From positions 1-64,000 of the forward strand of contig DASTZZ010000095.1 in the NCBI GenBank assembly GCA_035764005.1: DNA of 64,000 nucleotides, written 5' to 3'. The position numbers and the translations under genes were made by a program. Under the pieces are notes generated by a model. The model was given only the letters and a program-made list of their open reading frames with translations, did no database searches and was not told where the DNA came from. This document shows, in pieces, positions 45,009-53,794 of the stretch. The stretch is from Terriglobales bacterium. GTDB lineage: Bacteria; Acidobacteriota; Terriglobia; Terriglobales; Acidobacteriaceae. The stretch's first letter is position 1. Every line of letters starts with the position of its first letter.

Positions 45009-45188
45009 ACGCGGAGGCCGAATGAGCGGGAAGACCTGTTAATGCGGGCGAGTCTTAGATCTCGCTCCGCATCGCACTCGCCCCATCGTTCTTGGTTCGG
45101 AGCTACTTTCATGGTCTGCAGAGCAGAGCGTCCGAATATAATGGTGAGTTCCATCATTTTTCTGCGAATGCATTCCTAAGGAGCGCGC

Positions 45189-46133
45189 ATGGCAATTCCA
45201 AAATCGGAAAAAATCTGGCATAACGGCAAGCTGATCAACTGGGATGACGCCAAGCTGCACGTCATGTCGCATGTCGTGAACTACGGCTCGTCGGTATTCG
45301 AGGGCGTGCGCTGCTACAAGCATCCGAATGGGGCGGGAATTTTTCGCGCTCAGGAACACGCCGAGCGACTGATCCACTCGGCCAAGATCTATCGCATGGA
45401 CGTGCCGTTTTCTGAAGACGAAATTGTTCAAGCGATGGTTGATACTGTGGCCGCAAATGGAGTGTTTCCATGCTACATCCGCCCTATCGTGCTCAGAGGG
45501 TATGGCGAGGCTGGAGTGAACCCGCTCGGATCGCCTGTTGAGGTTTACATCTGCAACTATGCTTGGGGGAAGTACCTCGGGCACGGGTCCCCAGACGAAG
45601 GCGTGGATGTGTGTGTTTCTTCCTGGAATCGGATGGCCCCGAATACGCTGCCCGCGATGGCCAAGTCCGGCGCGAATTACATGAACTCGCAGCTCATCAA
45701 GATGGAAGCCATTCTTAATGGATATGTCGAGGGAATTGCCCTCGACGTGAATGGCTACGTGAGCGAAGGTTCGGGTGAGAATCTCTTCCTGGTGCGCAAA
45801 GGCACTGTATACACCGCGCCGCTTGGAAATTCGGTGCTGCCTGGTATCACTCGAGCGAGTGTGATTGAGCTGGTGAAAGAACTAGGCTTCCCAATCGTCG
45901 AGCAGATGATTCCCCGCGAGATGCTCTACATCGCCGACGAAGTCTTCTTCACGGGCACTGCGGCCGAGATCACGCCGATCCGAACGGTGGACAAGATCAC
46001 CGTCGGGAACGGCAAGACCGGTCCGGTCACGCGCGCCCTGCACAAGGAGTTCTTCGACATCGTCGAAGGCCGCGCGCATGACCGCCACGGCTGGTTCACG
46101 CAAGTGCCGGTAAAGCAAGCAGTGACGGTTTAG
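45189..46133 (+). CDS. ilvE: Branched-chain amino acid aminotransferase
   Basis: Class IV PLP aminotransferase (314 aa) interconverting Leu/Ile/Val and their 2-oxoacids. Family features: IWHNGKLINWDDAKLHVMSHVVNYGSSVFEG, IRPIVLRGYGEAGVNP, KSGANYMNSQLIKMEA (region of the PLP lysine), ALDVNGYVSEGSGENLFLV and LPGITRASVIEL, FFTGTAAEITPI. AAGGAG lies 6 bases before the ATG. A TATAAT lies at 45135-45140 but without a clear -35. It stands alone. Confidence 0.95.
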   Translation: MAIPKSEKIWHNGKLINWDDAKLHVMSHVVNYGSSVFEGVRCYKHPNGAGIFRAQEHAERLIHSAKIYRMDVPFSEDEIVQAMVDTVAANGVFPCYIRPIVLRGYGEAGVNPLGSPVEVYICNYAWGKYLGHGSPDEGVDVCVSSWNRMAPNTLPAMAKSGANYMNSQLIKMEAILNGYVEGIALDVNGYVSEGSGENLFLVRKGTVYTAPLGNSVLPGITRASVIELVKELGFPIVEQMIPREMLYIADEVFFTGTAAEITPIRTVDKITVGNGKTGPVTRALHKEFFDIVEGRAHDRHGWFTQVPVKQAVTV

Positions 46134-46153
46134 CGGGTTCGTAATTCAGATCG

Positions 46154-46301
46154 GGTGATTTGGTGATTTCTCGATTCGATCAAGTCATCCGAATTTGTCT
46201 TCTCCAGCGTTCAAACGTGGCGAGCCGCACTGCACGTTGATCAACCCATCGTTCGGCCATTGACAATCGCGAAATCGCGAAATCACCAAATCGCGAAATG
46301 A
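46154..46301. repeat. Inverted repeat of GATTTGGTGATTT / AAATCACCAAATC modules
   Basis: In the 235-bp gap before aspS, GGGTGATTTGGTGATTTC on the left is mirrored near 46265-46301 by tandem CGCGAAATC units including GAAATCACCAAATCGCGAAA. The CGAAATC module also occurs at 19772-19807 and 49430-49498. It may be a recombining repeat family or a structure in the aspS leader. Confidence 0.65.
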
Positions 46302-46368
46302 CTCCGTTCCCAATTTCTCAATTCCGCAATTAAGATGAAGGATTACCCATAACCTCAAGGACTTCACC

Positions 46369-48186
46369 TTGCCAGAAACTCAGCTCGACCTGCTTGGAAA
46401 CCTCGAACGAAGCACCATGTGTGGCACGCTGACGGCCGGCGATGCCGGTAAGAATGTCACCCTAATGGGATGGGTGAATCGTCGCCGCGATCTCGGCAAT
46501 TTGATTTTCATCGATCTGCGCGATCGCAGCGGCGTGGTCCAGGTGGTCTTCGATAACGAGCGGAATCCGGCGCTGCACTCGAAAGTGGAAACTGTGCGCT
46601 CTGAGTACGTCCTGGCTGTAGTGGGATCGGTGAAGCGGCGCGACCCGGCGACCGTAAACAAGAATCTGCCCACCGGTGAGATTGAAATCGTCGCCAACGA
46701 ATTGAGAATTCTCAACGATTCGAAGACTCCTCCGTTTTCTCCGGCCGAACCAGCCATTTCGAATGAAGAGCTGCGCCTGAAATATCGCTACATCGATATG
46801 CGTCGTCCGGAGATGCAAGCCAACATCGCGATGCGTTCGCGCGTCTCGCTGGCAATTCGCAAGGCGCTGTATGAGCGCGGTTTTCTCGAAATCGAAACAC
46901 CGTTCATGACGCGCAGCACGCCCGAAGGCGCGCGCGACTATCTCGTGCCGAGCCGTGTTTATCCAGGATCGTTCTACGCGCTGCCGCAATCACCACAACT
47001 CTTCAAGCAGATCCTGATGATCTCGGGATTCGATAAGTACTTCCAGATCGTCCGCTGTTTTCGCGACGAAGATCTGCGCGCCGACCGGCAACCTGAGTTC
47101 ACGCAAATCGATCTGGAGATGTCGTTCCCAAGTCAGGAGCGTGTCTTCGAGGTCGTGGAGGCCTTCTTGGTCGCTGCCTTTCGGGAAGGCGGGATCGAAC
47201 TCAAACCGCCGTTTCCTCGCATGAAATACGACGATGCGATCCGCAAATACGGCATCGATAAACCGGACATGCGCCTGCCCGCGATATGCGACGTGCGCGA
47301 AGCGTTTACCGAGGAGAACCTGAATGCTCTGACTCTTGATCCGCTGCTACCGGTGGTTGCAGTCCGTATTCCAAAGGTGGGGGAGCTCTCGCGCAAGGAG
47401 CGCGACGAAAACAAACAGCTCTTCGCCGCCAAGCCTCCCGCCAAAGTCATCGACGACCTGAAGCGCCTCGAAAAGAGCTTTCCCGATTCGGTCACAAAGC
47501 TGCGCGCGATGTGCGAAGCCGAAGGCGACGATCTGCTCGTGTTGGTTGCAGGAGGGCCCGTCCAGGATCGTTCTCCGATCGCGGTGCGCAAAGCGGCAGA
47601 AGCCGTGTACACCTCTGCCGGAACCCTGAGACTTGCGCTTGCCCAAAAGTACAAAGATAAGCACGGAGGGTTCAGCAAGAAGGGGACTGCCGAGGATTAC
47701 AAGTTTCTGTGGGTCACTGACTTTCCCATGTTCGAGTACGACGACAAGGAAAACCGGTGGAATGCGGCTCACCATCCCTTTACCTCGCCACACGAAGAAG
47801 ATTTCGGCAAGCTGCTCTCCGATCCAGGAGCGGTGCGTGCACTGGCCTATGATATTGTCCTGAACGGTACCGAATTGGGATCGGGATCCATTCGTATTCA
47901 CCGCCAGGACATCCAAAAACAAATATTCAACGCTCTAGGAATGACCGACGAGGAAGCGCGTTCCCGATTTGGATTCTTTCTCGAAGCGCTGGAATATGGA
48001 ACCCCGCCACACGGCGGAATTGCGCTGGGGCTCGACCGCATCGTGATGATTCTCGCGGGCGCTGATAGTCTGCGCGAGGTAATTCCATTCCCGAAGACGG
48101 CCAAGGCAGTGGATCTAATGGTCGATGCGCCGACCCCCGTCAGCCCTGCCCAACTACGGGAACTGGGGATCACCGTAAAAAGATAG
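46369..48186 (+). CDS. aspS: Aspartyl-tRNA synthetase
   Basis: Class IIb synthetase (605 aa) charging tRNA-Asp (possibly also tRNA-Asn in organisms lacking AsnRS). OB-fold anticodon domain ~15-120 (GWVNRRRDLGNLIFIDLRDRSG), class II motif 1 region RSRVSLAIRKALYERGFLEIETP, motif 2 FRDEDLRADRQPEFTQIDLEMSF, GAD insertion domain ~300-430, motif 3 GLDRIVMILAGADSLREVIPFPK. TTG start with AAGGA 7 bases upstream. Normal bacterial length. Confidence 0.96.
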   Translation: MPETQLDLLGNLERSTMCGTLTAGDAGKNVTLMGWVNRRRDLGNLIFIDLRDRSGVVQVVFDNERNPALHSKVETVRSEYVLAVVGSVKRRDPATVNKNLPTGEIEIVANELRILNDSKTPPFSPAEPAISNEELRLKYRYIDMRRPEMQANIAMRSRVSLAIRKALYERGFLEIETPFMTRSTPEGARDYLVPSRVYPGSFYALPQSPQLFKQILMISGFDKYFQIVRCFRDEDLRADRQPEFTQIDLEMSFPSQERVFEVVEAFLVAAFREGGIELKPPFPRMKYDDAIRKYGIDKPDMRLPAICDVREAFTEENLNALTLDPLLPVVAVRIPKVGELSRKERDENKQLFAAKPPAKVIDDLKRLEKSFPDSVTKLRAMCEAEGDDLLVLVAGGPVQDRSPIAVRKAAEAVYTSAGTLRLALAQKYKDKHGGFSKKGTAEDYKFLWVTDFPMFEYDDKENRWNAAHHPFTSPHEEDFGKLLSDPGAVRALAYDIVLNGTELGSGSIRIHRQDIQKQIFNALGMTDEEARSRFGFFLEALEYGTPPHGGIALGLDRIVMILAGADSLREVIPFPKTAKAVDLMVDAPTPVSPAQLRELGITVKR

Positions 48187-48370
48187 CTTTCGACGTCGCG
48201 GGTTATCGCATGTGCGAATGCCGAACATACGTCTCACCCCTTCGTCTGCTTGTTCACCTCAGAATCGTTACTTGAGGACATGTACGTTCAGTAGCCCTCC
48301 GTCTGCTGGTTATCTTGTCGCGCTTCCATCCGGTTCATACGATGGAGTCCCCCCACCATCGAGGATGTTG

Positions 48371-49423
48371 ATGAAATTCTGCAGCATTGGACGAATACTC
48401 ATCTCTCTCGCGTGCGCTGGATTGTTCGCGCCTCAGGCGTTCTCGGCCAGCGCGTCGTTGCCACCGAATACTGCTCTTCAAGTGCGGATCGACGAGCGCA
48501 TCTCCAGCAATACGGCGAAAGTGGGCGACGTATTTCATGGAACACTCGTGCAACCGGTGGTTGTGAATGGCAAGATTCTCTTCGACAAAGGAACTGAAGT
48601 CACCGGACAAGTCCTTCAGCAGCACAGCTCAGGGCGGCTGAGTTCGCCGGGACAATTAACGCTGGCCCTCACTTCAATCAGTGGAGGGTGGTTCCGTTCC
48701 TACGACCTAACAGTGACGCCGGTCGTGATTACCGGTGGATCGCATACAAAGAGCAACATCGCCAAGATAGGAAGCGGCGCTGCAGCGGGCGCAGTGGTCG
48801 GAGGCGTCGCCGGAGGTGGAAAAGGCGCTGCGATCGGCGCTGGTGTGGGCGCGGGTGCAGGTACAGTGGTCGCAGCCGCGACCGGTAAGAAGGAAGCCGT
48901 AGTCGAGTCTGAGGCGGTGCTCACATGGTTCACACCAGGCGCACCAACTCGACAGCCTAGCCCCAATCGCGCAGAGACTGCATTTCGTGACGATCACGAT
49001 TCGCGCCGTTACGACGACGATGACAGACATTACGCAAAGCGCGGCAATGGTCACAAACGGGACCGGGAAGATGATGAGGACGAAGATGATGATCGCGATG
49101 GTGACCGTGGCCGCTATGCAGTTTTCAGCGACTCCGATCGCGATATTCTGCGCGGCTGTCTCTCGGGCGACGATTACTCGAATCTCCCACCGGGACTCGC
49201 GAAGCGCGACCGTCTGCCTCCTGGTCTGGAAAAGCAGTTACAGCGCAACGGCACCTTGCCTCCAGGACTACAAAAGCGCGTACAGCCTCTCCCGCATTCC
49301 TGCGAGGTGCGCCTGCCGCGACTACCCAGAGATTGGGAGCGCGTGATCCTTGGAGGGCGTGTGATCCTGGTCGATCAGACGCAGCGCATTCTCGACATCA
49401 TCGACATCTATACGCGCGACTAG
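48371..49423 (+). CDS. Secreted glycine-zipper protein with CigR-like C-terminal motif
   Basis: A protein of about 350 residues. Signal peptide ~1-26 (ending AFSAS); a beta-rich domain ~28-125 (LQVRIDERISSNTAKVGDVFHG, FDKGTEVTGQVLQQ); a glycine zipper ~135-175 (GSGAAAGAVVGGVAGGGKGA and on); a very charged Asp/Arg linker ~215-255; and a C-terminal part with three LPPGL(x)KR-type repeats and VILGGRVILVDQTQRILDIIDI, typical of CigR/RcnB-like proteins. An ATG two codons earlier is possible; GAGGA favours this one. Likely an outer-envelope or periplasmic structural protein. Confidence 0.8.
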   Translation: MKFCSIGRILISLACAGLFAPQAFSASASLPPNTALQVRIDERISSNTAKVGDVFHGTLVQPVVVNGKILFDKGTEVTGQVLQQHSSGRLSSPGQLTLALTSISGGWFRSYDLTVTPVVITGGSHTKSNIAKIGSGAAAGAVVGGVAGGGKGAAIGAGVGAGAGTVVAAATGKKEAVVESEAVLTWFTPGAPTRQPSPNRAETAFRDDHDSRRYDDDDRHYAKRGNGHKRDREDDEDEDDDRDGDRGRYAVFSDSDRDILRGCLSGDDYSNLPPGLAKRDRLPPGLEKQLQRNGTLPPGLQKRVQPLPHSCEVRLPRLPRDWERVILGGRVILVDQTQRILDIIDIYTRD

Positions 49424-49743
49424 TAATTTCCTTGATTTCGCGATTCCCGTGATTTCCAAATCACGAAATCGCGAAATCGGGAAATCCACGAAATTCGAAC
49501 ATCCGGCCGAGATGGGTACCACCTTATCCGCTTGCATTCCCCCGGTAATCCGGCGTAAAGTTCACTCAATGTTCTTGCGGAGCTTCAACCCGCCGATCCC
49601 GTGCCCGCCGCCGGCGTGTGCGCGATGGTGTGGTTGGATGGAAGACGCCTAAGAACAGATAAATTCGGCATCATCCAAAGACCTGCATCGCGAAAGCGTT
49701 GTAGGTCTTTTTGTTTTTGCGCGAATCACGAGAGGAGAAGAAG
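49424..49743. other. Intergenic region with CGAAATC palindrome; no gene
   Basis: 320 bp. Near its start (49430-49498) GATTTCGCGATTCCCGTGAT plus TT is mirrored by AAATCACGAAATCGCGAAAT plus C around a two-base centre, with further AAATCGGGAAATC units. The remainder has GGTCTTTTTGTTTTTGCG and a GAGAGGAGAAG ribosome site before proC. No supported gene. Confidence 0.65.
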
Positions 49744-50649
49744 ATGAGTATCAGTTACGGTCGAGGAGACCACATCGCCGTACTCGGAGCAGGGAAGATG
49801 GGCAGTTCACTCCTTGCGGCCATGATCAAGAGCGGCAATGGAATTTTTGCCAATGCGACTGCGACGGTGAAGCACGCTCATCGCGCCGCAAGCGTGTCGA
49901 AACAGCTCGGCATGAACGTGGGGACCGACAATTCGGCGGCCGTACGCAATGCTGGCGTGGTACTGCTCTGCGTTAAGCCGCTCTTCATGCAAGCCGTTCT
50001 TCAGGAGATCCGATCAGAGCTGAACGAGGATGCGTTGATTATCTCTATAGCCAGTGCAGTCACAACCCAATCGATCGAAGCAGCATTGGGCCGACGACTT
50101 GCCGTCGTACGCGCAATGCCGAATACAGCGTGTCGAATCGGGAAGGGCATGACCGCCTTGTGTGCCGGACGGTTTGCAACTGCCGACCATCTGGCGCGAG
50201 CGGCGGAGCTTTTCGCACTGATGGGACGCACCGCCGAAGTCGACGAGGCAATGATGGATGCGGTCACCGGCCTCTCGGCCAGTGGGCCCGCATTCATCTA
50301 CACAATTGTCGAAGCGCTCGCTGAAGGTGGCATTCGCATGGGCTTGCCTCGCGATCTGGCGACCACATTGGCAGCTCAAGCAACTTTGGGCGCCGCCTCG
50401 ATGGTGCTCGAGACGGGGCTACATCCAGCCATTCTGAAGAGCGAAGTCACCACGCCGGGAGGATGCACCGTGGAAGGCTTGCTCGAATTGGAAGAAGGCA
50501 GCATTCGCGCTACGCTCATAAGAGCGATCGACACGACCACGCGTAAAGCCAGCACGCTGGCTCGTCCGAGCACGAATGGCGCGCAGGAGGTCGAATCGTT
50601 TTCGCATCGTCAACACGTGAGTGCCGCAGGAGAAGGCAGACCGGCTTAG
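49744..50649 (+). CDS. proC: Pyrroline-5-carboxylate reductase
   Basis: Last step of proline synthesis (301 aa). Rossmann start HIAVLGAGKMGSSLLAAMI, VLLCVKPLFMQAVL, RAMPNTACRIGKGMTALCAG and the family signature region EALAEGGIRMGLPRDLATTLAAQATLGAASMVLE, PGGCTVEGLLELEEG. The C-terminus is longer than usual by ~20 residues. GAGAGGAGAAG before the ATG. Overlaps the methyltransferase start by 29 bp if the GTG at 50621 is used there. Confidence 0.95.
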   Translation: MSISYGRGDHIAVLGAGKMGSSLLAAMIKSGNGIFANATATVKHAHRAASVSKQLGMNVGTDNSAAVRNAGVVLLCVKPLFMQAVLQEIRSELNEDALIISIASAVTTQSIEAALGRRLAVVRAMPNTACRIGKGMTALCAGRFATADHLARAAELFALMGRTAEVDEAMMDAVTGLSASGPAFIYTIVEALAEGGIRMGLPRDLATTLAAQATLGAASMVLETGLHPAILKSEVTTPGGCTVEGLLELEEGSIRATLIRAIDTTTRKASTLARPSTNGAQEVESFSHRQHVSAAGEGRPA

Positions 50650-51310
50650 CAAACGAATGGGAGTCGCCGCACATCTTGGCATTGATCTGGCGCAATACGA
50701 CGCGCGCATCCGCACATTCATACCGCATTACGAGGAAATGCTGGATGTCGCTGCTTCGTATGTCGATCCCGCTTCGGGAATCATTGTCGATCTCGGAGTT
50801 GGAACGGGAGCACTTTCTGCTCGCTGTCGCGCCTTCGCGCCCGCAGCAAAGTTCGTGGGCGTCGATTCGGATCCAGAGATGTTGAAAGCTGCAGAAAGGC
50901 GTGTTTCGGGTGCGCAGTTTATCTGCAGTTCGTTTCTTCGTTGCGAGATCCCGCCCTGTGATGCCATCGTTGCTTCCTTTGCTCTGCACCATGTACGCAC
51001 GCGCAGCGCCAAACGTGCTCTTTATCAGCGGATCGCCGTAGCGCTTCGTTCCGGAGGCCAAATCGTCAACGTTGATTGTCAGCCAGCGCAGGAGAAGAGG
51101 ATCGCGAAGCGCCAGTTTGAGGCCTGGAAAACTCATTTGCGATTGTCCTATGACGAGCGGCAAGCGGGCGATTACCTGAGCGCGTGGGCGAAAGAGGACG
51201 TATATGTGCCGCTTGCTTCGGAGATCGTGCTCATGGAGGACGCAGGCTTCCGCGTCGAAGTCCTTTGGCGCAAAGACGCATTCGCGGTTCTGCAGGGCAG
51301 GCGATCCTAG
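50621..51310 (+). CDS. Class I SAM-dependent methyltransferase
   Basis: Methyltransferase (229 aa from GTG; 217 from an ATG at 50657). Motif I IIVDLGVGTGALSARC, acidic loop FVGVDSDPEML, motif II-like CDAIVASFALHHV, motif III GGQIVNVDCQP. It is the small-molecule or ubiE-like type; the substrate is unknown. Translational coupling with proC is likely, but no metabolic link is evident. Confidence 0.88.
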   Translation: MPQEKADRLSKRMGVAAHLGIDLAQYDARIRTFIPHYEEMLDVAASYVDPASGIIVDLGVGTGALSARCRAFAPAAKFVGVDSDPEMLKAAERRVSGAQFICSSFLRCEIPPCDAIVASFALHHVRTRSAKRALYQRIAVALRSGGQIVNVDCQPAQEKRIAKRQFEAWKTHLRLSYDERQAGDYLSAWAKEDVYVPLASEIVLMEDAGFRVEVLWRKDAFAVLQGRRS

Positions 51311-51667
51311 CTACTGCGGAGCACGTTCCACAACCACCGCGGTTCCATAAGCCAGTACTTCAGTGACTCCCTGCATGATCTCAGTAGCGTCGTAGCGAGC
51401 GCCGATCACCGCATTCGCTCCGAGGTCTCCAGCGTGCTTCAGCATCAGATCGAAAGCTTCCGCACGCGTCTTTTCGCAGAGATTGGTAAGCAGACTGATG
51501 TTGCCGCCAACCAGTGTCTGCAATCCAGCTCCGATGGTTCCGAAAATGGAACGCGAGCGGACCACGATTCCGCGGACCACGCCGAGTGTTCGCACCACGC
51601 GATATCCGGGAAGCTCGAAGCTGGTTGAGACCATCTGGTGGCCAGGTGTGCCCGAGTAGGTAGCCAT
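51311..51667 (-). CDS. YbjQ/UPF0145 family protein
   Basis: A 118-residue protein of the heavy-metal-binding/UPF0145 family that forms pentamers: [27 protein letters not shown], then [32 protein letters not shown] and [12 protein letters not shown]. Function unresolved. The ATG at MATYSG fits the family length better than a start 16 codons upstream. It converges with the methyltransferase gene with no gap. Confidence 0.9.
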   Translation of the reverse strand: MATYSGTPGHQMVSTSFELPGYRVVRTLGVVRGIVVRSRSIFGTIGAGLQTLVGGNISLLTNLCEKTRAEAFDLMLKHAGDLGANAVIGARYDATEIMQGVTEVLAYGTAVVVERAPQ

Positions 51668-51779
51668 GTGGAAATTATCGCGCGATGAGAAACCGACAAG
51701 TTGGAATGAATTCAAACAAACAATAGGCGTCCGATCTCATTCTTTAAGAGGCACAGCGATAAAAACGCCGAGTTTCAGA

Positions 51780-52508
51780 TCAAACGCGGATCCAACTATC
51801 CAGTACTAGGAGCACGGCTACTCCAACAAAGACGAGCAGTGCCATTCTGATTCCGGGCTCCTTATTCACTTCTGGAATCAGATCAGACGCGGCAACATAC
51901 AACGTGACACCCGCAGACAGCGGCAGTCCGACATGGAGCATCGGTGCAAACGCGCGCATGGCAAGTACGCCCAGCAGAGTGGAAGCCCCTAGGATCACCG
52001 ATGAGGTGAACGCCATGCGGCGAGAGCGTCCGCTGGCCAGCATCACCGAGCCGACGGTGAAGCCTTCTGGAATTTTATGCAGGAATACGGCTATGAAGAT
52101 CACCCATCCCAACCAGTTCGAAATCAGGAATCCGGAGGCGATCGCGATCCCGTCGAAGAACGTGTGGACCACCAGGCCGAGCAGTACCGAATAGCTCTTG
52201 TGCGTGTGGATGAACTCCCCGGCGTGCGTTTCTTCCCCGAAATGGAAATGAGGGACAACGGTGTGCTCGAAAAAATGAACGAGAAAGTACCCCAGCAGCA
52301 GGAATGCCGGAGCATGTTTCGGCGCAATGCGCAGGCTCTCGGGGAGCATCTCGACTAACGCTGTTGCCAGCATGAATCCCGATCCGACCGCGACAAAGTA
52401 GCGTAGATAACGCCGCTCCCAATGACGCTGAATGATGATCAGGCCACCCACGCCGTCGGCCATCGCCGCGGTGAGTCCCAGGATGATAGTGAGAGCGAGA
52501 GGGGACAT
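51780..52508 (-). CDS. ZIP-family metal transporter
   Basis: A 242-residue membrane protein with about eight TM helices. ZIP signatures are the metal-binding helix LLGLVVHTFFDGIAIASGFL and VFLHKIPEGFTVGSVML. A His-rich loop before them (HTVVPHFHFGEETHAGEFIHTHKS) probably sits on one face and binds metal. Imports Zn, Fe or Mn; the ion is not fixed. It starts 3 bp after ychF, so is co-transcribed. Confidence 0.92.
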   Translation of the reverse strand: MSPLALTIILGLTAAMADGVGGLIIIQRHWERRYLRYFVAVGSGFMLATALVEMLPESLRIAPKHAPAFLLLGYFLVHFFEHTVVPHFHFGEETHAGEFIHTHKSYSVLLGLVVHTFFDGIAIASGFLISNWLGWVIFIAVFLHKIPEGFTVGSVMLASGRSRRMAFTSSVILGASTLLGVLAMRAFAPMLHVGLPLSAGVTLYVAASDLIPEVNKEPGIRMALLVFVGVAVLLVLDSWIRV

Positions 52509-52511
52509 CGT

Positions 52512-53594
52512 TCAGGCGCTGTGGCGGATGTGCATCACGTCGCCATCGCGCACGATGTAGTCTTTGCCTTCAAGTCGCAGCGTGCCGCGCGAGCGCGCGT
52601 TGGCCTCTGAACCGGCTTCCAGAAGCTGATCCCAATGGATCGTCTCAGCGCGAATGAAATGCTTCTCCAGATCGGAATGGATCGCTCCGGCCGCTGCCTG
52701 CGCGCGGGATCCGCGCTCGATCGTCCAGGCCCGGCATTCGTCTTCACCGACGGTGAAGAATGAAATGAGTCCGAGTAGCTCGTAGCTTTTGCGAATGAGG
52801 CGCACGAGACCGCTCTCTTTTAAGCCATAGCTTGCGAGAAACTCCGCGGCTTCTTCGTCGCCCATGTCCGCGAGCTCGGCTTCCACTTTTCCGCAAATCG
52901 CGGTGACTCCTGCGTTTGGACGCGAGGCATACTCGGTCAACTTGTACTTTGCCGGAGCTTGTTCCAGATCGGAACCGAGCGTGGAACTCTCATTCACGTT
53001 CAGTACATAAAGGATTGGTTTTTGGCTCAAAAACATGAATCCGCGAATGCGCTTTCTATCTTCGGGTGACATCTCCATCTCGCGCAGCGGGCGCTCGGAT
53101 TCGAGATGCGCCTTAGCACGCTTCAGCAGATCGAACTCGCGCTCCAGTTCGGCCGACTTCATTTTCTTCAAATCTTTTTCCAGACGCTCCAGGCGCTTCT
53201 CGATCTGGCCGAGATCATTGACTACCAGATCGAAATCAACGTTGCGCGCGTCGCGCAGCGGGTCGATTTCACCAACATGAGGAATCGAGGGCTCGTCAAA
53301 TGCACGCAGCACGTGAATGAGAGCGTCAACCGTCCTCAGATTGTTCGCGTAAGCAGATTCTTTCAACGCCTCCTTACCGATAGCGGCGACGTCAGAGTAT
53401 TCCACGGTTGCATGAATGAGTTTCTTTGGACTGTACAGGGCCGAAAGCTTATCGAGGCGCTCGTCGGGTACCTTCGCAATCCCAATATGGGCCTCACGCG
53501 GATTGTGTCCACGCTCCTCCACTTGAGCTTTGGTCAGAATCTTGAACAGCGATGTCTTGCCCACCTGAGGCAGGCCGATAATGCCAGTCTTCAT
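52512..53594 (-). CDS. ychF: Redox-regulated ATPase YchF
   Basis: Obg-family P-loop protein (360 aa) that prefers ATP and associates with ribosomes. P-loop GIIGLPQVGKTSLFKIL, switch region REAHIGIAKVPDERL, the coiled-coil insert ~130-180 (IEKRLERLEKDLKKMKSAELE), LYVLNVNES and the C-terminal TGS domain (LISFFTVGEDECRAWTIERGSRAQAAAG, DYIVRDGDVMHIRH). Length normal. First gene of the ychF-ZIP pair. Confidence 0.95.
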   Translation of the reverse strand: MKTGIIGLPQVGKTSLFKILTKAQVEERGHNPREAHIGIAKVPDERLDKLSALYSPKKLIHATVEYSDVAAIGKEALKESAYANNLRTVDALIHVLRAFDEPSIPHVGEIDPLRDARNVDFDLVVNDLGQIEKRLERLEKDLKKMKSAELEREFDLLKRAKAHLESERPLREMEMSPEDRKRIRGFMFLSQKPILYVLNVNESSTLGSDLEQAPAKYKLTEYASRPNAGVTAICGKVEAELADMGDEEAAEFLASYGLKESGLVRLIRKSYELLGLISFFTVGEDECRAWTIERGSRAQAAAGAIHSDLEKHFIRAETIHWDQLLEAGSEANARSRGTLRLEGKDYIVRDGDVMHIRHSA

Positions 53595-53794
53595 GTATAT
53601 GGAAACCTACTGCGATGGATATGAGCCTGAACGCAATCCTCTATCTTAGCAGTGAGCCGATAAAGACAACCGTTCAGCGGCGCAGCAGACGAGCGCCGCG
53701 CCCGGACCTGAGTTCGCTGTCATGACACCTCCACGAAGCGAATAGAATCTCTGCATCACCACTGGCAAATGATTGCTGGTGCTGCAAATCGCTA

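Noticed and set aside
45139-45177. A 12-codon frame MVSSIIFLRMHS just before ilvE, like a branched-chain leader peptide
   Set aside because: Its ATG lies inside the TATAAT box, so it would not be in a transcript from that promoter; it has no ribosome site, and no attenuator stems follow.
48700-49060. Open frames opposite and beside the glycine-zipper segment
   Set aside because: They mirror the GGC/GCG repeats of the real gene and lack ribosome sites or recognisable domains.
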